The notes under the pieces are model-generated. The model was given only the letters and a program-made list of their open reading frames with translations, did not search any database and was not told the origin of the DNA. Below, one piece after another: positions 9,179 to 18,737 of a stretch of DNA of 46,511 nt. The position numbers were made by a program, and so were the translations under genes. Source of the DNA: Pleurocapsa sp. MO_226.B13 (lineage in GTDB: Bacteria; Cyanobacteriota; Cyanobacteriia; Cyanobacteriales; Xenococcaceae); assembly GCA_030064795.1 (NCBI GenBank), contig JASJEI010000028.1:1-46511 (forward strand), written 5' to 3'. How positions within the stretch are numbered: position 1 is the first letter of the stretch; each line of letters begins with the position of its first letter.

Positions 9179-9865
9179 TCAGTTGGTCATAAATTCCACA
9201 AAAACACGGACTTTAGCCGATAAATGTCGTTTCTGATGCCCATTTATATAATCAGTCACTCGTAATAATTGGCGATCGCTCAATCCCCCTTCATAAACTG
9301 CTACTTGAGGTTTAGTTCCAGAATAATCTCGCAGTAAATTTACGACAAGTGCATTGGTTAAAGACTCCACATAAAGCTGTCCGACTCCAAGATTGCCCTG
9401 ATACAATTCCGCTCGCAACATCATTGCCAACTGCTCGATTCGGGGATTGCGGACGCGAAACTCTGTAGTTAGTTCGAGGCGATCTGGATCGGAATTCACT
9501 GTTTCTAAGGCAATTTGTTGAAGAAATTGTGGAGGAATTGCTATCAGTAAGTAGTGGTCATTACCATAGTTTCGATAGGAAATAGGAAGCTTTGCTGGCG
9601 TAATTGAAAGATCGCCTTTAGTGTAAACTCCCATATAAGAGCGATCGCCTACAGATTGCCAAATGCGATGGGGTTTATTTGCCAAACATATAGTAATTAT
9701 GTGTTCTTGAGAAGAAGCAAATTCAAAATTCCCTGGCGGTTCCTGAAATTCTTCAACAATAATTGATTCCCAACCCAAGCTTTCACTAGAAACAATGGGT
9801 GATGGGATTTTAGTTTGTGGTTTCTTTAACGAGCTTGCCATAAACGTTTCACCTATTATTTTCAA
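9179..9865 (-). pseudogene. AraC regulator truncated and fused to a LysR tail
   Basis: This is a 228-aa reading frame on the minus strand (a second ATG is at 9841). It starts as an AraC-type regulator closely resembling the gene at 5788, including VESLTNALVVNLL and GGLSDRQLLRVTDYING. Where the first DNA-binding helix should follow, it switches to HQKRHLSAKVRVFVEF, the usual C-terminal strand and helix of LysR-type regulators. The LysR-like tail continues past the stop in another frame (DQLMGDLKGVG). Both AraC helix-turn-helix motifs are missing, so DNA binding must be lost. A deletion joined two regulators that were once separate. Confidence 0.75.
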
Positions 9866-9988
9866 CTTGTAGCAAGATTTTGATAATCACGCAAGGTTTA
9901 AATATCTCTTCAGGTTTGAATTACTTATTCTGTAATCGTAACGATTTGATTGACACAAAAATTTTATTCAAATTTTAGGAGGTGCAAA

Positions 9989-10270
9989 ATGCTACCAGAA
10001 AAACACTCTAACACTAACACTTACCAGCAAAAAAGCAAATTTGTCACGGTCATTCATCCCGAAAAGTTAACGGCAATAACGACGACAGAAGAAAGCGATC
10101 GCGCCTCGTTAGTTAGTTGGCTATTTCTCATTGGCTCATTAATGTTTCTCTTCGATGGATTAATCGAACTTACTGAAGGCATTTCAATTCATGTCTTGCT
10201 TCACCTTCCTGCTAGTGTTCTGTTTGTTATTGGTTCAGTGCTATTTATTCCAACAGATAAGAACAGTTAA
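9989..10270 (+). CDS. Small two-helix membrane protein (possibly YrhK-like)
   Basis: This is a 93-aa protein. I use ATG 9989, since TAGGAGG lies seven bases upstream; the TTG at 9950 has no such site. Residues 1-45 are polar. Two membrane segments follow, LVSWLFLIGSLMFLFDGLIEL and HVLLHLPASVLFVIGSVLF, with a short polar end. The GSLMF/GSVLF repeats resemble YrhK-type small membrane proteins, but I cannot confirm this. It lies 53 bases before the aldo/keto reductase start, so the two are probably cotranscribed. The function is unknown. Confidence 0.65.
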   Translation: MLPEKHSNTNTYQQKSKFVTVIHPEKLTAITTTEESDRASLVSWLFLIGSLMFLFDGLIELTEGISIHVLLHLPASVLFVIGSVLFIPTDKNS

Positions 10271-10323
10271 TTTTGTCTAGATCGCTGAATAATTTGAAAA
10301 ATCTTCTCAATGAAGGAGCAAAT

Positions 10324-11349
10324 ATGTTTATTGCCAACGAAAAACGAAAGTTAGGGAAATCCCAGGTCGAAGTAATACAGTTAGGCTTTGGTAGTGCGCC
10401 ACTGGGAGACCTCTACGCAAAACTATTGGAGGAAGAGGCAATTTCCACTGTTGATACTGCCTACTCTGGTGGGATCCGATTATTCGATACTTCACCGTAC
10501 TATGGACACGGTTTAAGCGAACACCGAGTTGGTCATGTGCTACGACAAAAGCCCCGTGAATATTTTATCTTATCAACTAAAGTAGGTCGCACTCTCAAAC
10601 CTCAAGAACCAAGTCAGATTAATCGCGGACTATGGTTTAACACACTACCCTTTGAAGCGGTTTACGACTACAGTTACGATGGAGTCATGCGCCAGGTCGA
10701 AGACAGCTTACAGCGTCTTGCAACAAACCGTATTGATATCTTACTCATCCATAATGTTGATTCCGTAGAGTTTGGCGACAAAGCTGAACTTGACAGGCGG
10801 TTTTCTGAAGCTATGTCGGGTGCATATCGGGCTTTGGAGAAGTTGCGAGCTGAAGGCACTGTCAAAGCAATTGGTTGTGGATTAGACGATTGGAAGGGAT
10901 GCTTACGCTTTGCTGAAGCTGGAGATTTTGACTGCTTTTTATTGGCAGGACGCTACACACTTTTAGAGCAAGAATCGCTGGATGAGTTTTTACCTCTATG
11001 CGAACAAAGGAATATCGGCATCCTGTTGGGTGGAGTATACAATTCGGGCATTTTGGCAACTGGAGTAACTGAAGATGCCAAATATGAATATGAAAAAGCT
11101 TCACCAGAAATTGTAAAAAAAGTCAGGCTTCTTGAGTCAGTGTGTAAGCATTATAATGTTCCACTTGCTGCGGTAGCCATTCAATTTCCACTCGCTCATT
11201 CGGCTGTGTCATCGGTAGTTATTGGTGCGGTTACTCCAGATGAAGTTAAGCAGAATATAGATCTAATGAGTGTCAATATCCCACTTGATTTGTGGCAAGA
11301 GTTGAAGGATTCTGGGCTTTTGCACGAGAATGCACCAACACCTGCCTAA
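10324..11349 (+). CDS. Aldo/keto reductase (aldose dehydrogenase-like)
   Basis: This 341-aa TIM-barrel NAD(P)H oxidoreductase has the full catalytic tetrad: Asp55 and Tyr60 in FDTSPYYGHG, Lys86 in STKVGR and His144 in LLIHNVD. The start is ATG 10324, preceded by AAGGAG. The GSAPLGDLY beginning and the late SVVIGAVTPDE segment match the branch that includes D-threo-aldose 1-dehydrogenase, so sugars or small aldehydes are plausible substrates. In the surrounding stress cluster an aldehyde-detoxifying role is just as likely. Relics of a second copy of its 3' end lie at 12009-12090. Confidence 0.87.
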   Translation: MFIANEKRKLGKSQVEVIQLGFGSAPLGDLYAKLLEEEAISTVDTAYSGGIRLFDTSPYYGHGLSEHRVGHVLRQKPREYFILSTKVGRTLKPQEPSQINRGLWFNTLPFEAVYDYSYDGVMRQVEDSLQRLATNRIDILLIHNVDSVEFGDKAELDRRFSEAMSGAYRALEKLRAEGTVKAIGCGLDDWKGCLRFAEAGDFDCFLLAGRYTLLEQESLDEFLPLCEQRNIGILLGGVYNSGILATGVTEDAKYEYEKASPEIVKKVRLLESVCKHYNVPLAAVAIQFPLAHSAVSSVVIGAVTPDEVKQNIDLMSVNIPLDLWQELKDSGLLHENAPTPA

Positions 11350-11537
11350 TTCTTTAACACTGGTGATTTTCTGTCACACTAACATAAGCTTTTTGAATTG
11401 TTGATTCAGACAGGTTCTAGCCTCGTGGTTTTTAACAACAGAACCAAAAAAATGTTTCGCTCCGTAATTCAATGCAAAAGCGATCGCGAAGTGCCAGGCT
11501 TCGCCCGATCGCAAAGTAACATACATGAGTCTATTTT

Positions 11538-11993
11538 ATGAAAATCTCAGAAAATCAGAATGACGCAACAGAAATCGCTCGCCTTTCCCGCGCTTGGTTA
11601 GAAGCGATTTCTCCCAAAGAAGATGTCAAGAATTTCAACTTTATGGAGCGCATGAGTTGCTTCTATGAGACTGGGGACAATTTGATTCTTTTCGACAACG
11701 CAGATCCTGAAACACGGATCGCCAACTCAGCCTCTGAGTATGGAAGGATATGGGATAGTCTGTTGAGGCAACTAGACTATCTTGACATTCAAATCATCCG
11801 CGAGCCGATTGTTTTTGTGGACGGAAACTTAGCAGTTTCGATTCTGGTTTGGAAGGAGACGACATTCACTAATAGCAACAGAGTTGAGCAGCATTTGTCC
11901 TTTCTTGGCACTGTAATTTGGCAACGTACAGAGCAAAGCTGGCGAATTATACACGAACACGCCACTACTCTCTCTGACAAGACAGAATATTAA
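11538..11993 (+). CDS. NTF2-like (SnoaL/DUF4440-type) protein
   Basis: This small 151-aa cytosolic protein has the cone-shaped NTF2-like fold signature. It begins with an N-terminal helix (LSRAWLEAIS), has a central DLIL-type strand with FDNADPETRI, and ends with the diagnostic VIWQRTEQSWRIIHEHAT. Members are ligand-binding or isomerase-like, and no catalytic residues can be assigned here. It lies 188 bases after the aldo/keto reductase. The ATG follows a HIP1-containing leader without a strong ribosome site, so translation may be modest. Confidence 0.7.
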   Translation: MKISENQNDATEIARLSRAWLEAISPKEDVKNFNFMERMSCFYETGDNLILFDNADPETRIANSASEYGRIWDSLLRQLDYLDIQIIREPIVFVDGNLAVSILVWKETTFTNSNRVEQHLSFLGTVIWQRTEQSWRIIHEHATTLSDKTEY

Positions 11994-12008
11994 GTTAAGT
12001 AGAGTAAG

Positions 12009-12090
12009 ATCGATATCCCGCCTGATATGTGGCAGGTGTAGAAAGTTGCTGGTTTTTACCTTTTACGATAATACACCAACCCCAGCCTAA
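12009..12090 (+). pseudogene. 3'-end relic of a second aldo/keto reductase
   Basis: The sequence reads IDIPPDMWQV, a stop, then decayed codons ending in a CACCAACCCCAGCCTAA stretch. It aligns with the end of the intact gene at 10324-11349 (VNIPLDLWQELKDSGLL to APTPA). It carries a nonsense codon and small indels. The surrounding 300-base gap holds otherwise only a hairpin. Confidence 0.7.
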
Positions 12091-12199
12091 TTTTTAGGTT
12101 AGAACTCTCGCGCCTTGGCAGATGAGATCGCATTATCATATTTGACTGATACCTCATTTAGCTGAAACATCATAGCCACAATCATAATTGTAGAATTTT

Positions 12200-12238
12200 A
12201 AAAGACAATATGTCAATAAAATATTATATTGTCTTTTT
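12200..12238. terminator. AT-rich hairpin with T tract
   Basis: The arms AAAAGACAATAT (12200-12211) and ATATTGTCTTTT (12226-12237) are perfectly complementary over 12 bases with a 14-base loop, and the right arm ends in a run of six T. It would end transcription from the NTF2-like gene and insulate the pirin gene. The stem is AT-rich, so its strength is uncertain. Confidence 0.55.
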
Positions 12239-12301
12239 TAGAGAATCAATCCATAATGTAACTAAGAACTCAATAATTCTCAGAAAAAAGAGGTTTCAAT
12301 T

Positions 12302-13003
12302 ATGATTACAGTTCGTCCAGCCTCCGCAAGAGGCAATGCTAACTTTGGTTGGCTTGATAGCAAACATACTTTTTCCTTTGGTAGCTATTACGACCCTAAT
12401 CACATGGGGTTTGCTAGTTTGCAGGTAATTAATGAAGATCGAGTCGAACCAGGTAAAGGTTTTAGTACTCACAGTCACAGAGACATGGAAATTATCTCCT
12501 ATGTTTTAGAAGGAGAATTAGAACATAAAGATAGTATTGGCAATGGTTCGACGATCCGCCCAGGGGACGTACAACGGATGTCTGCGGGTACAGGTATCGC
12601 CCATAGCGAGTTTAATGGTTCTAATAGCGATTTAGTTCACTTTCTGCAAATTTGGATTACACCAGATCGCGAGAGAATTGAGCCTAGCTACGAACAAAAA
12701 AACTTTCCTGTTGCAGAGAGACAAGGAAAACTTAAATTAGTTGCTTCTGCTGATGGTAGAGACAATTCAGTAACGATTCATCAAGATGCCAGTCTTTATG
12801 TGGCTGTATTGAATCAAGGCGATCGCGTGAATTATAACACTGACAAAAATAGGTCATTGTGGATACAAATAGCCAGAGGTTCAGCAGAAATTAATGGTAA
12901 AGTTCTTCAAGCTGGTGATGGTGCTGTTGTTACTCAAGAAACAGAAATTGCGCTCGTAGCTACTACTGATGGTACTGAAATCTTGTTGTTTGATTTAGCC
13001 TAA
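12302..13003 (+). CDS. Pirin family protein (YhhW-like bicupin)
   Basis: This 233-aa bicupin belongs to the pirin group that binds one metal ion and includes quercetin 2,3-dioxygenases such as YhhW. All four expected ligands are present: His57 and His59 (STHSHRDME), His101 and Glu103 (GIAHSEF). The second cupin, from about residue 130, is degenerate as usual. AAGAGG lies before the ATG. It sits 40 bases upstream of a Crp-type regulator and likely forms an operon with it. In bacteria, pirins often accompany oxidant or electrophile responses, which fits the neighbours; the substrate is unknown. Confidence 0.9.
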   Translation: MITVRPASARGNANFGWLDSKHTFSFGSYYDPNHMGFASLQVINEDRVEPGKGFSTHSHRDMEIISYVLEGELEHKDSIGNGSTIRPGDVQRMSAGTGIAHSEFNGSNSDLVHFLQIWITPDRERIEPSYEQKNFPVAERQGKLKLVASADGRDNSVTIHQDASLYVAVLNQGDRVNYNTDKNRSLWIQIARGSAEINGKVLQAGDGAVVTQETEIALVATTDGTEILLFDLA

Positions 13004-13043
13004 AAACAAACGATCCACTGGCAAAAGTCATTCGTTACAAATC

Positions 13044-13652
13044 ATGGATTTATCAGTACCCGATAGTCTTCCCTCACAATTACGGGATTCCGCTAGCTAT
13101 CAAAATCTTGTCGCAGGACAGGTACTGTTTCATCATCGAGACTCTGCCGAGTATATTTTTGCCTTAGAAGTCGGGCGTATCCGACTAGTACGTTACACTT
13201 GCGAAGGAAATCTCGTTGTTTTTCAGATAGTTAGGGCAAAAGAAAGTTTTGCCGAGTCAGCCCTCTTCACAGAACTATATCACTGTAATGCGATCGTCGA
13301 AGTCCCATCCCGTGTGATTGCTTATCCTAAAACTGTTGTTTGGGAAGTTCTACAAAATAATCCCGATCTGGCTTTAAGTCTTTTAAGAAGATTCGATCGC
13401 AAAAGCCAATCTCTGAAGAAATTATTGGAGTTACGGAGTATTCGTTCGGCACGCGATCGCCTTCTGCAATACCTGTTATTTTCCGCTTCTCCAGGGGAAA
13501 CCAAAATTGTCTTTGACCGCTCTTACAAAAATATTGCGAGTGAATTAGGTTTAAGTTCAGAAACCTTATACCGTAACCTTTCAGAGTTAGAAAGATCGGG
13601 TATTATCAGCCGTCAAGGTAGAGAAATAGAGTTATTAATTCCCGAAACATGA
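13044..13652 (+). CDS. Crp/Fnr-family transcriptional regulator
   Basis: This 202-aa regulator has an N-terminal cyclic-nucleotide-type beta barrel (about residues 15-110, with GQVLFHHRDSAEYIFALEVGRIRL) and a C-terminal winged helix. The recognition region is KNIASELGLSSETLYRNLSELERSGII. No cysteine cluster of an Fnr-type iron-sulfur sensor is visible, and the cAMP-binding residues are not clearly kept, so the signal is unknown. It starts 40 bases after pirin on the same strand and is a good candidate for the local redox regulator. A 304-base gap follows. Confidence 0.85.
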   Translation: MDLSVPDSLPSQLRDSASYQNLVAGQVLFHHRDSAEYIFALEVGRIRLVRYTCEGNLVVFQIVRAKESFAESALFTELYHCNAIVEVPSRVIAYPKTVVWEVLQNNPDLALSLLRRFDRKSQSLKKLLELRSIRSARDRLLQYLLFSASPGETKIVFDRSYKNIASELGLSSETLYRNLSELERSGIISRQGREIELLIPET

Positions 13653-13956
13653 TCCAAATCATATGTTTTTGTGTTTAGAGAATTATATACTCCTTTTGGT
13701 CGCTCGGAATTATACACTGCTATTGGGGATGGAGATTTTAAAATCCTAATAACAGTAAGAGACTGAAGGCTTTACTGATATTTATGCATCAAGCCTTGAC
13801 GAAATCAGAAAAAAACCAGTTTCTCTGGCAAATTAGAGCAATATTGTGCTAAATACAGCAAAAATGAAAGATAATAAACCAGTAGTTTCACTTAATGTAA
13901 AAATTATTCATTTCTAACAACCAACGCAATTTTATAGTTCAAGAGAACAAACAATC
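13653..13956. other. Intergenic gap before the hydrolase operon
   Basis: This 304-base AT-rich region has no open frame of note and no relic that I can recognise. It should hold the promoter of the cysteine hydrolase/nitroreductase genes, but I cannot pick out a convincing -35/-10 pair or a Crp-type palindrome. Confidence 0.5.
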
Positions 13957-14583
13957 ATGGCTACTTCCTATCAATACAAACGCCTCTCCAAAGAAGATGC
14001 TGTTGTTTTACTCATCGATCATCAGGCTGGTTTAATCTCGTTAGTGCAGGATTATTCCCCCAATGAATTTAAAAATAATGTTTTGGCTTTGGCAGAATTG
14101 GCAAAATTCTTCAATCTCCCGACAATTTTGACAACCAGTTTTGAAAAAGGGCCTAATGGGCTTCTAGTTCCCGAAATTAAGGAATTTCATCCCAATGCTC
14201 CTTATATTGCTCGTCCTGGTCAAATCAATGCTTGGGACAATGAAGATTTTGTCAAAGCAATCAAAGATACTGACCGTAAACAACTAATTATGGCGGGAGT
14301 CGTTACTGATGTCTGTGTTGCTTTCCCCGCTTTAAGTGCTTTAGAAGAAGGCTTTGAAGTTTTTGTAGTTGCAGACGCTTCTGGTACTTTCAACAAAGAT
14401 GTACGGGATGCAGCTTTGATGCGGATGCAAGGTGCAGGTGTACAAATGATGAACTGGTTTAGTGTGGCCTGTGAACTGCATCGAGACTGGCGCAATGACA
14501 TCAAAGGCTTGGGGGCTTTACTGTCTAAATACATCCCCAATTATCGCAATCTAATGACTAGCTATTTTGCCACGCAAAAATAA
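13957..14583 (+). CDS. Isochorismatase-family cysteine hydrolase (YcaC-like)
   Basis: This 208-aa alpha/beta hydrolase of the isochorismatase superfamily most resembles YcaC-type proteins, whose physiological substrate is unsettled. The catalytic Asp21 is in LLIDHQAGL and the nucleophile Cys120 in AGVVTDVCVAFPA, with the cis-peptide VV just before TD as expected. The basic third member of the triad is probably in the ARPGQI segment but is less clear. GAGAAC precedes the ATG. It lies 59 bases before a nitroreductase and may share its transcript. Confidence 0.82.
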   Translation: MATSYQYKRLSKEDAVVLLIDHQAGLISLVQDYSPNEFKNNVLALAELAKFFNLPTILTTSFEKGPNGLLVPEIKEFHPNAPYIARPGQINAWDNEDFVKAIKDTDRKQLIMAGVVTDVCVAFPALSALEEGFEVFVVADASGTFNKDVRDAALMRMQGAGVQMMNWFSVACELHRDWRNDIKGLGALLSKYIPNYRNLMTSYFATQK

Positions 14584-14642
14584 ACTGTTATGTTGTTTGT
14601 TAAATAACCTAGTTAAATTTGTTACTACTCAAAATTTTGCTC

Positions 14643-15311
14643 ATGAAAACCGAAAATCAACTTCAACCCCAACTTAGTCTTACTGAAGCTATTAAAACTC
14701 GTCGTGCTGCTCGTGCTTTCCGCTCCGATCCCCTTCCTGATGGTGTTCTAGAAGAAATTTTTCGTTTGGGCTTACAGTCTCCTTCGGGATATAATTTGCA
14801 ACCCTGGAGATTTATTGTGGTCAAAGAACAGCAAAACAAAGATAAATTAAAAGCTTGTGCTTTCGAGCAACCCCAAGTTTCCCAAGCACCTGTAGTTTTG
14901 ATCTGTTGTGGCGATCGCCGTGTCAACAATACTGAATATATTGAAGAAATGATCCAAATAGGAATCACAGCAGGGGGAGTCAATGAAAAGTATGCGGAGT
15001 ATATGCGTGGTGCAATTCCTCAACTATTTGAGTACAAGCCTTCTTTTGAATCTATGGAAGCTTGGACAAATCGTCACACGATGTTGGCAGTAGCTCACTT
15101 AATGATTGTCGCTAAAGCTTTTGGTGTCGATTCTTGTCCTATGGAAGGTTTTGTTACAGCACAAGTCAAGGAAGCCTTTAATATTCCTGCGGAAGTAGAT
15201 GTTTGTTGCCTATTACCTTTGGGATATGCAGATGAACCTATCAAAAAATATGGCGGTAGATTCAGTACAGAGCGTGTTTGCTACGGAGAAAGTTTTGGTC
15301 AAGCTCTGTAA
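14643..15311 (+). CDS. Nitroreductase family protein
   Basis: This 222-aa FMN-dependent reductase would reduce nitroaromatics, quinones or related electrophiles with NAD(P)H. The N-terminal FMN phosphate-binding segment is KTRRAARAFRSDPL, the SPSGYNLQPWRFIVV strand follows, and the C-terminal PLGYADEP plus a basic KKYGGR complete the fold. I choose ATG 14643 because the upstream TTG at 14619 adds only a short leucine-rich extension. It follows the cysteine hydrolase and precedes a Tat-exported amidohydrolase by 61 bases. The family is certain; the substrate is not. Confidence 0.88.
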   Translation: MKTENQLQPQLSLTEAIKTRRAARAFRSDPLPDGVLEEIFRLGLQSPSGYNLQPWRFIVVKEQQNKDKLKACAFEQPQVSQAPVVLICCGDRRVNNTEYIEEMIQIGITAGGVNEKYAEYMRGAIPQLFEYKPSFESMEAWTNRHTMLAVAHLMIVAKAFGVDSCPMEGFVTAQVKEAFNIPAEVDVCCLLPLGYADEPIKKYGGRFSTERVCYGESFGQAL

Positions 15312-15372
15312 TTAATTAATTAGATATTAGACCTATGCTCCACCTAACATATCAAGTTTGGAGATTGAAATT

Positions 15373-17343
15373 ATGGACAATTACCATAAGACAAAAAGAC
15401 GGGATTTTTTTAAGCTTGCTCTAGCAGCAGGATTTTCAACTTACTTACTAGACAAAGGAAAATCTTGGGCGCAGAATCCTCCTGATACCAGTAACAAAGC
15501 GGATTTGATTCTGCATAATGCCCGTATTGCTACCCAAGACGATCGACGTTCCTTTGCCGAAGCTTTAGCAATTAAAGATAATCGTTTTCTGGCAGTTGGG
15601 ACAGAAAAGGAAATAATGGCTTACCGAGGAGATAATACCCAGACGATCGATCTCAATCGTCGTACTGTAATTCCTGGTCTTAATGATAGTCATACTCACT
15701 TGATTCGCGGTGGTTTGAATTACAATATGGAACTGCGTTGGGATGGTGTTCCTTCTTTAGCCGATGCTCTCCGAATGCTGAAAGAACAGGCAGCTAGAAC
15801 CCCTGCACCACAATGGGTGAGAGTGATTGGTGGTTGGAGTGAGTTTCAGTTTGCGGAACGAAGAATGCCTACTATTGAAGAAATTAATGCTGTTTCCCAA
15901 GATGTGCCTGTCTTTATTCTCAATCTTTACGATCGCGCTTTACTAAACGGTGCAGCTTTAAGAGCTTTGGGAATTAACCGCAATACCACACCTCCTCCCA
16001 ATTCTGTCATTGAAAGGGATAGTAATGGTAATCCCACAGGAATGCTAATTGCTAAACCTAATGCAGCGATTCTTTATGCTGCGGTTGCTGAAGGGCCAAG
16101 ATTAAGTTTAGAAGACCAGATTAATTCCTCGCGCCACTATATGCGGGAGATGAACAGCCTGGGTATTACTAGCGTAATTGATGCTGGTGGTGGAGGACAG
16201 AACTTTCCTGATGACTATCAAATTATCGATCGACTCCACCAAGAAGGATTGATGACAGTGAGGGTTGCTTATAACCTATTTACCCAAAACCCAGGAGAGG
16301 AAACAGCAGATTTTGAGCGATGGATTGAGATTGCTAATCCTGGTCAAGGAGATGATTTTTATCGGCTTAATGGCGCGGGGGAAATGTTAGTTTTCTCTGC
16401 TGCGGATTTTGAAGATTTTACCGAACCCCGTCCCGATCTCCGTTCCGATATGGAAGGAGAGCTAACCGATGTTATTAGACTTCTCGCGGAAAACCAATGG
16501 CCCTTTAGACTCCATGCTACCTATGATGAATCAATCTCTCGTTTTTTGAATGTATTTGAGAATGTTAACCGAGAAATTCCCTTTGACGGGATGCACTGGA
16601 TTTTAGACCACGCGGAAACCATCAGCGATCGCAATATTGAGCGAGTTAAGGCTTTGGGGGGAGGGATTGCCATTCAACATCGTATGGCTTATCAAGGAGA
16701 ATACTTTATTAACCGTTATGGTTTTGATGCAGCCAGACATACTCCCCCAATTAAAAAGATCTTGGCAATGGATGTTCCTATATCCGCAGGGACAGATGGA
16801 ACTAGGGTAGCTAGTTACAATCCTTGGGTAGGTTTGTACTGGTTGGCTTCGGGAAAAACTGTTGGGGGTACACCTATTTATCATGAAGGGAATCGTCTCG
16901 ATCGCATGGACGCTTTAAGCTTGTATACTACTGCTGCTGCTTGGTTCTCTAATCAGGAGGGGAATAAAGGCTCAATTGTTCCCGGTCAATTAGCAGACTT
17001 AGCAGTGTTATCAGAAGATTATTTCTCCGTACCAGAAGACAGAATTAAACACCTCGAATCAGTTTTAACTATTGTTGATGGCAAACCCGTCTATGCGACC
17101 GCAGAATTTAGCAATCTTTCCCCGCCATCTTTACCTATAAGTCCCGATTGGTCGCCTGTAAAACATTTTGGTGGTTATCACAATGACTCAAAAATTAGTT
17201 TTATCTCTCCGACTCAGTCTAGACAAACATCATCTGCGATCGCTAACTTCCAGAATCAGCAGAATTTGAATTTATCTTCTCTAAGTAAGCCAGGTAGTTT
17301 ATCTCGTTTTTGGGGTGGTTTAGCTTGTGCTTGTTGCTATTAA
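15373..17343 (+). CDS. Tat-exported amidohydrolase (YtcJ-like)
   Basis: This 656-aa metal-dependent amidohydrolase of the YtcJ/amidohydrolase-3 group has a twin-arginine signal: KRRDFFKLALAAGF at residues 8-21, with Arg9 and Arg10. The mature enzyme should therefore fold in the cytoplasm and move to the periplasm or thylakoid lumen. Metal ligands include His107 and His109 (NDSHTHL), a histidine in LDHAETIS and an Asp in SAGTDGTRV. TGGAG precedes ATG 15373. The last 60 residues are a polar, low-complexity extension ending in CACCY, which is unusual for the family. The substrate is unknown. Confidence 0.85.
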   Translation: MDNYHKTKRRDFFKLALAAGFSTYLLDKGKSWAQNPPDTSNKADLILHNARIATQDDRRSFAEALAIKDNRFLAVGTEKEIMAYRGDNTQTIDLNRRTVIPGLNDSHTHLIRGGLNYNMELRWDGVPSLADALRMLKEQAARTPAPQWVRVIGGWSEFQFAERRMPTIEEINAVSQDVPVFILNLYDRALLNGAALRALGINRNTTPPPNSVIERDSNGNPTGMLIAKPNAAILYAAVAEGPRLSLEDQINSSRHYMREMNSLGITSVIDAGGGGQNFPDDYQIIDRLHQEGLMTVRVAYNLFTQNPGEETADFERWIEIANPGQGDDFYRLNGAGEMLVFSAADFEDFTEPRPDLRSDMEGELTDVIRLLAENQWPFRLHATYDESISRFLNVFENVNREIPFDGMHWILDHAETISDRNIERVKALGGGIAIQHRMAYQGEYFINRYGFDAARHTPPIKKILAMDVPISAGTDGTRVASYNPWVGLYWLASGKTVGGTPIYHEGNRLDRMDALSLYTTAAAWFSNQEGNKGSIVPGQLADLAVLSEDYFSVPEDRIKHLESVLTIVDGKPVYATAEFSNLSPPSLPISPDWSPVKHFGGYHNDSKISFISPTQSRQTSSAIANFQNQQNLNLSSLSKPGSLSRFWGGLACACCY

Positions 17344-17385
17344 TAATAATTTTGATATTTAGCTAAATTTTAGGAATGAGCGAGG

Positions 17386-17946
17386 ATGAATCTAGAAGAA
17401 AATATCCAAAATCAACAAGTTACCGCCGTTATTTCCCATTATATTCGTCCTGGTCGCGAACAAGGTTATGAAGAGTGGCTTAAGGGTATTTCTCAAACCG
17501 CCAGACAATTTGAAGGCCATAATGGGGTAACTATTCTCAGACCGCAACCTGGTTTCAGAAAAGAATATGTGATTATTTTGCGTTTTGATAAATATAAGAA
17601 TCTCTGTCAATGGATGCGATCGCCCGAACGACAAGAATGGATCGAGCGCGCTAAACCTTTGACGGAAAAGCCTGAAGACGTACAAATCTTAACAGGATTA
17701 GAAGCTTTAGTATCTCTTCCTAATACAGCTTCTCCTCCCCCACCCAAGTATAAAACAGCTTTTGTCACCTGGATTGGGGTTTTTGTCTGTGTATCAATCC
17801 TAGGCTATTTTCTAGCTCCCTATTTAACAGGATTGCCCTATTTGTTGCGTCAGGCAATTATGACAGGATTGGTGGTTATTTTGCTGGCTTATGTGGTGAT
17901 GCCCAGGTTGACTCGTTGGTTTCATAGCTGGTTACATAAAGGATAA
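17386..17946 (+). CDS. Membrane-anchored ABM-domain monooxygenase-like protein
   Basis: This 186-aa protein has an antibiotic-biosynthesis-monooxygenase (ABM) fold at residues 10-95 (VISHYIRPGREQGYEEWLKG, then NGVTILRP and the LRF strand). Two membrane segments follow, at about 125-145 and 152-172, with a basic C-terminus. ABM domains oxidise quinone-like or aromatic compounds without cofactor, or act as heme-degrading or sensing modules. It starts 42 bases after the amidohydrolase, so they are probably one operon. Membrane anchoring suggests a lipid-soluble substrate such as a quinone. Confidence 0.8.
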   Translation: MNLEENIQNQQVTAVISHYIRPGREQGYEEWLKGISQTARQFEGHNGVTILRPQPGFRKEYVIILRFDKYKNLCQWMRSPERQEWIERAKPLTEKPEDVQILTGLEALVSLPNTASPPPPKYKTAFVTWIGVFVCVSILGYFLAPYLTGLPYLLRQAIMTGLVVILLAYVVMPRLTRWFHSWLHKG

Positions 17947-18026
17947 AACATAATGAAAAATTAGCCCATAAAAGACTCTTTAGGTTTTCTTTCAAGCGTA
18001 TCTTCAACTAATAACACAATAGAACA

Positions 18027-18737
18027 ATGGACTTATCTAATAACAATACCGCTAAAAATCTCGAAGCTGCTTTTGGTGGCGAATCAATGGCAAATCGTAA
18101 ATATCTCTTCTTTGCTGAAGTAACCAAAAGATTAGGCATGAAAGAGCTATCCAAGCTATTTAAAGAAACCGCACAACAAGAAACAGAACACGCCTTTGCT
18201 CATTTTCGCTTGATGCACCCCGAATTGAATATAGACGATTCTGCATCTTTAACCGACGAACAAAAAAAAGCACTCGCCGCTCGTTGTTTAGAACTAGCTA
18301 TTGAAGGGGAAACTTACGAATACACTACGATGTATCCCCAATTTACCGAAGCTGCAAAACAAGACCGCGATCGCGATGCTGTAACAGAATTTGAATCCCA
18401 AACCGCAGAATCTCAAGAACACGCCCAAATATTCCGTAAAGCAGCCCATAACTTTGGCTTACTTACCAGTATCGAACAACATCACGCCCGACAATATACT
18501 GATGCTTTGAGCGTTTTAGATGGCAAAACAGTAACTAAAACACCCCCCAGTGATAACGCAGTAACTCAAAAATGGATTTGTCGCCAATGTTCGATGATTT
18601 ACGATCCTGTCAAAGGAGATCCTGATTCTGGGATAGCTTCTGGTACTCCATTTAAAGACATTCCCGACGATTGGAGTTGTCCTATTTGTGGCGCAGAGAA
18701 AAAGCTGTTTGTTCCTTACGAAGAACCTGCTGCTTAA
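18027..18737 (+). CDS. Rubrerythrin
   Basis: This is a 236-aa peroxide-reducing non-heme iron protein. The N-terminal four-helix diiron domain shows [30 protein letters not shown] and, later, [13 protein letters not shown] and ESQEHAQIF, which supply the glutamate and histidine ligands. The C-terminal rubredoxin domain has both cysteine pairs, in [12 protein letters not shown] and [12 protein letters not shown]. It would take electrons through the rubredoxin centre to reduce hydrogen peroxide to water in the cytoplasm. It stands alone between the ABM gene and a 629-base gap. Its presence strongly supports an oxidative-stress reading of the region. Confidence 0.93.
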   Translation: MDLSNNNTAKNLEAAFGGESMANRKYLFFAEVTKRLGMKELSKLFKETAQQETEHAFAHFRLMHPELNIDDSASLTDEQKKALAARCLELAIEGETYEYTTMYPQFTEAAKQDRDRDAVTEFESQTAESQEHAQIFRKAAHNFGLLTSIEQHHARQYTDALSVLDGKTVTKTPPSDNAVTQKWICRQCSMIYDPVKGDPDSGIASGTPFKDIPDDWSCPICGAEKKLFVPYEEPAA

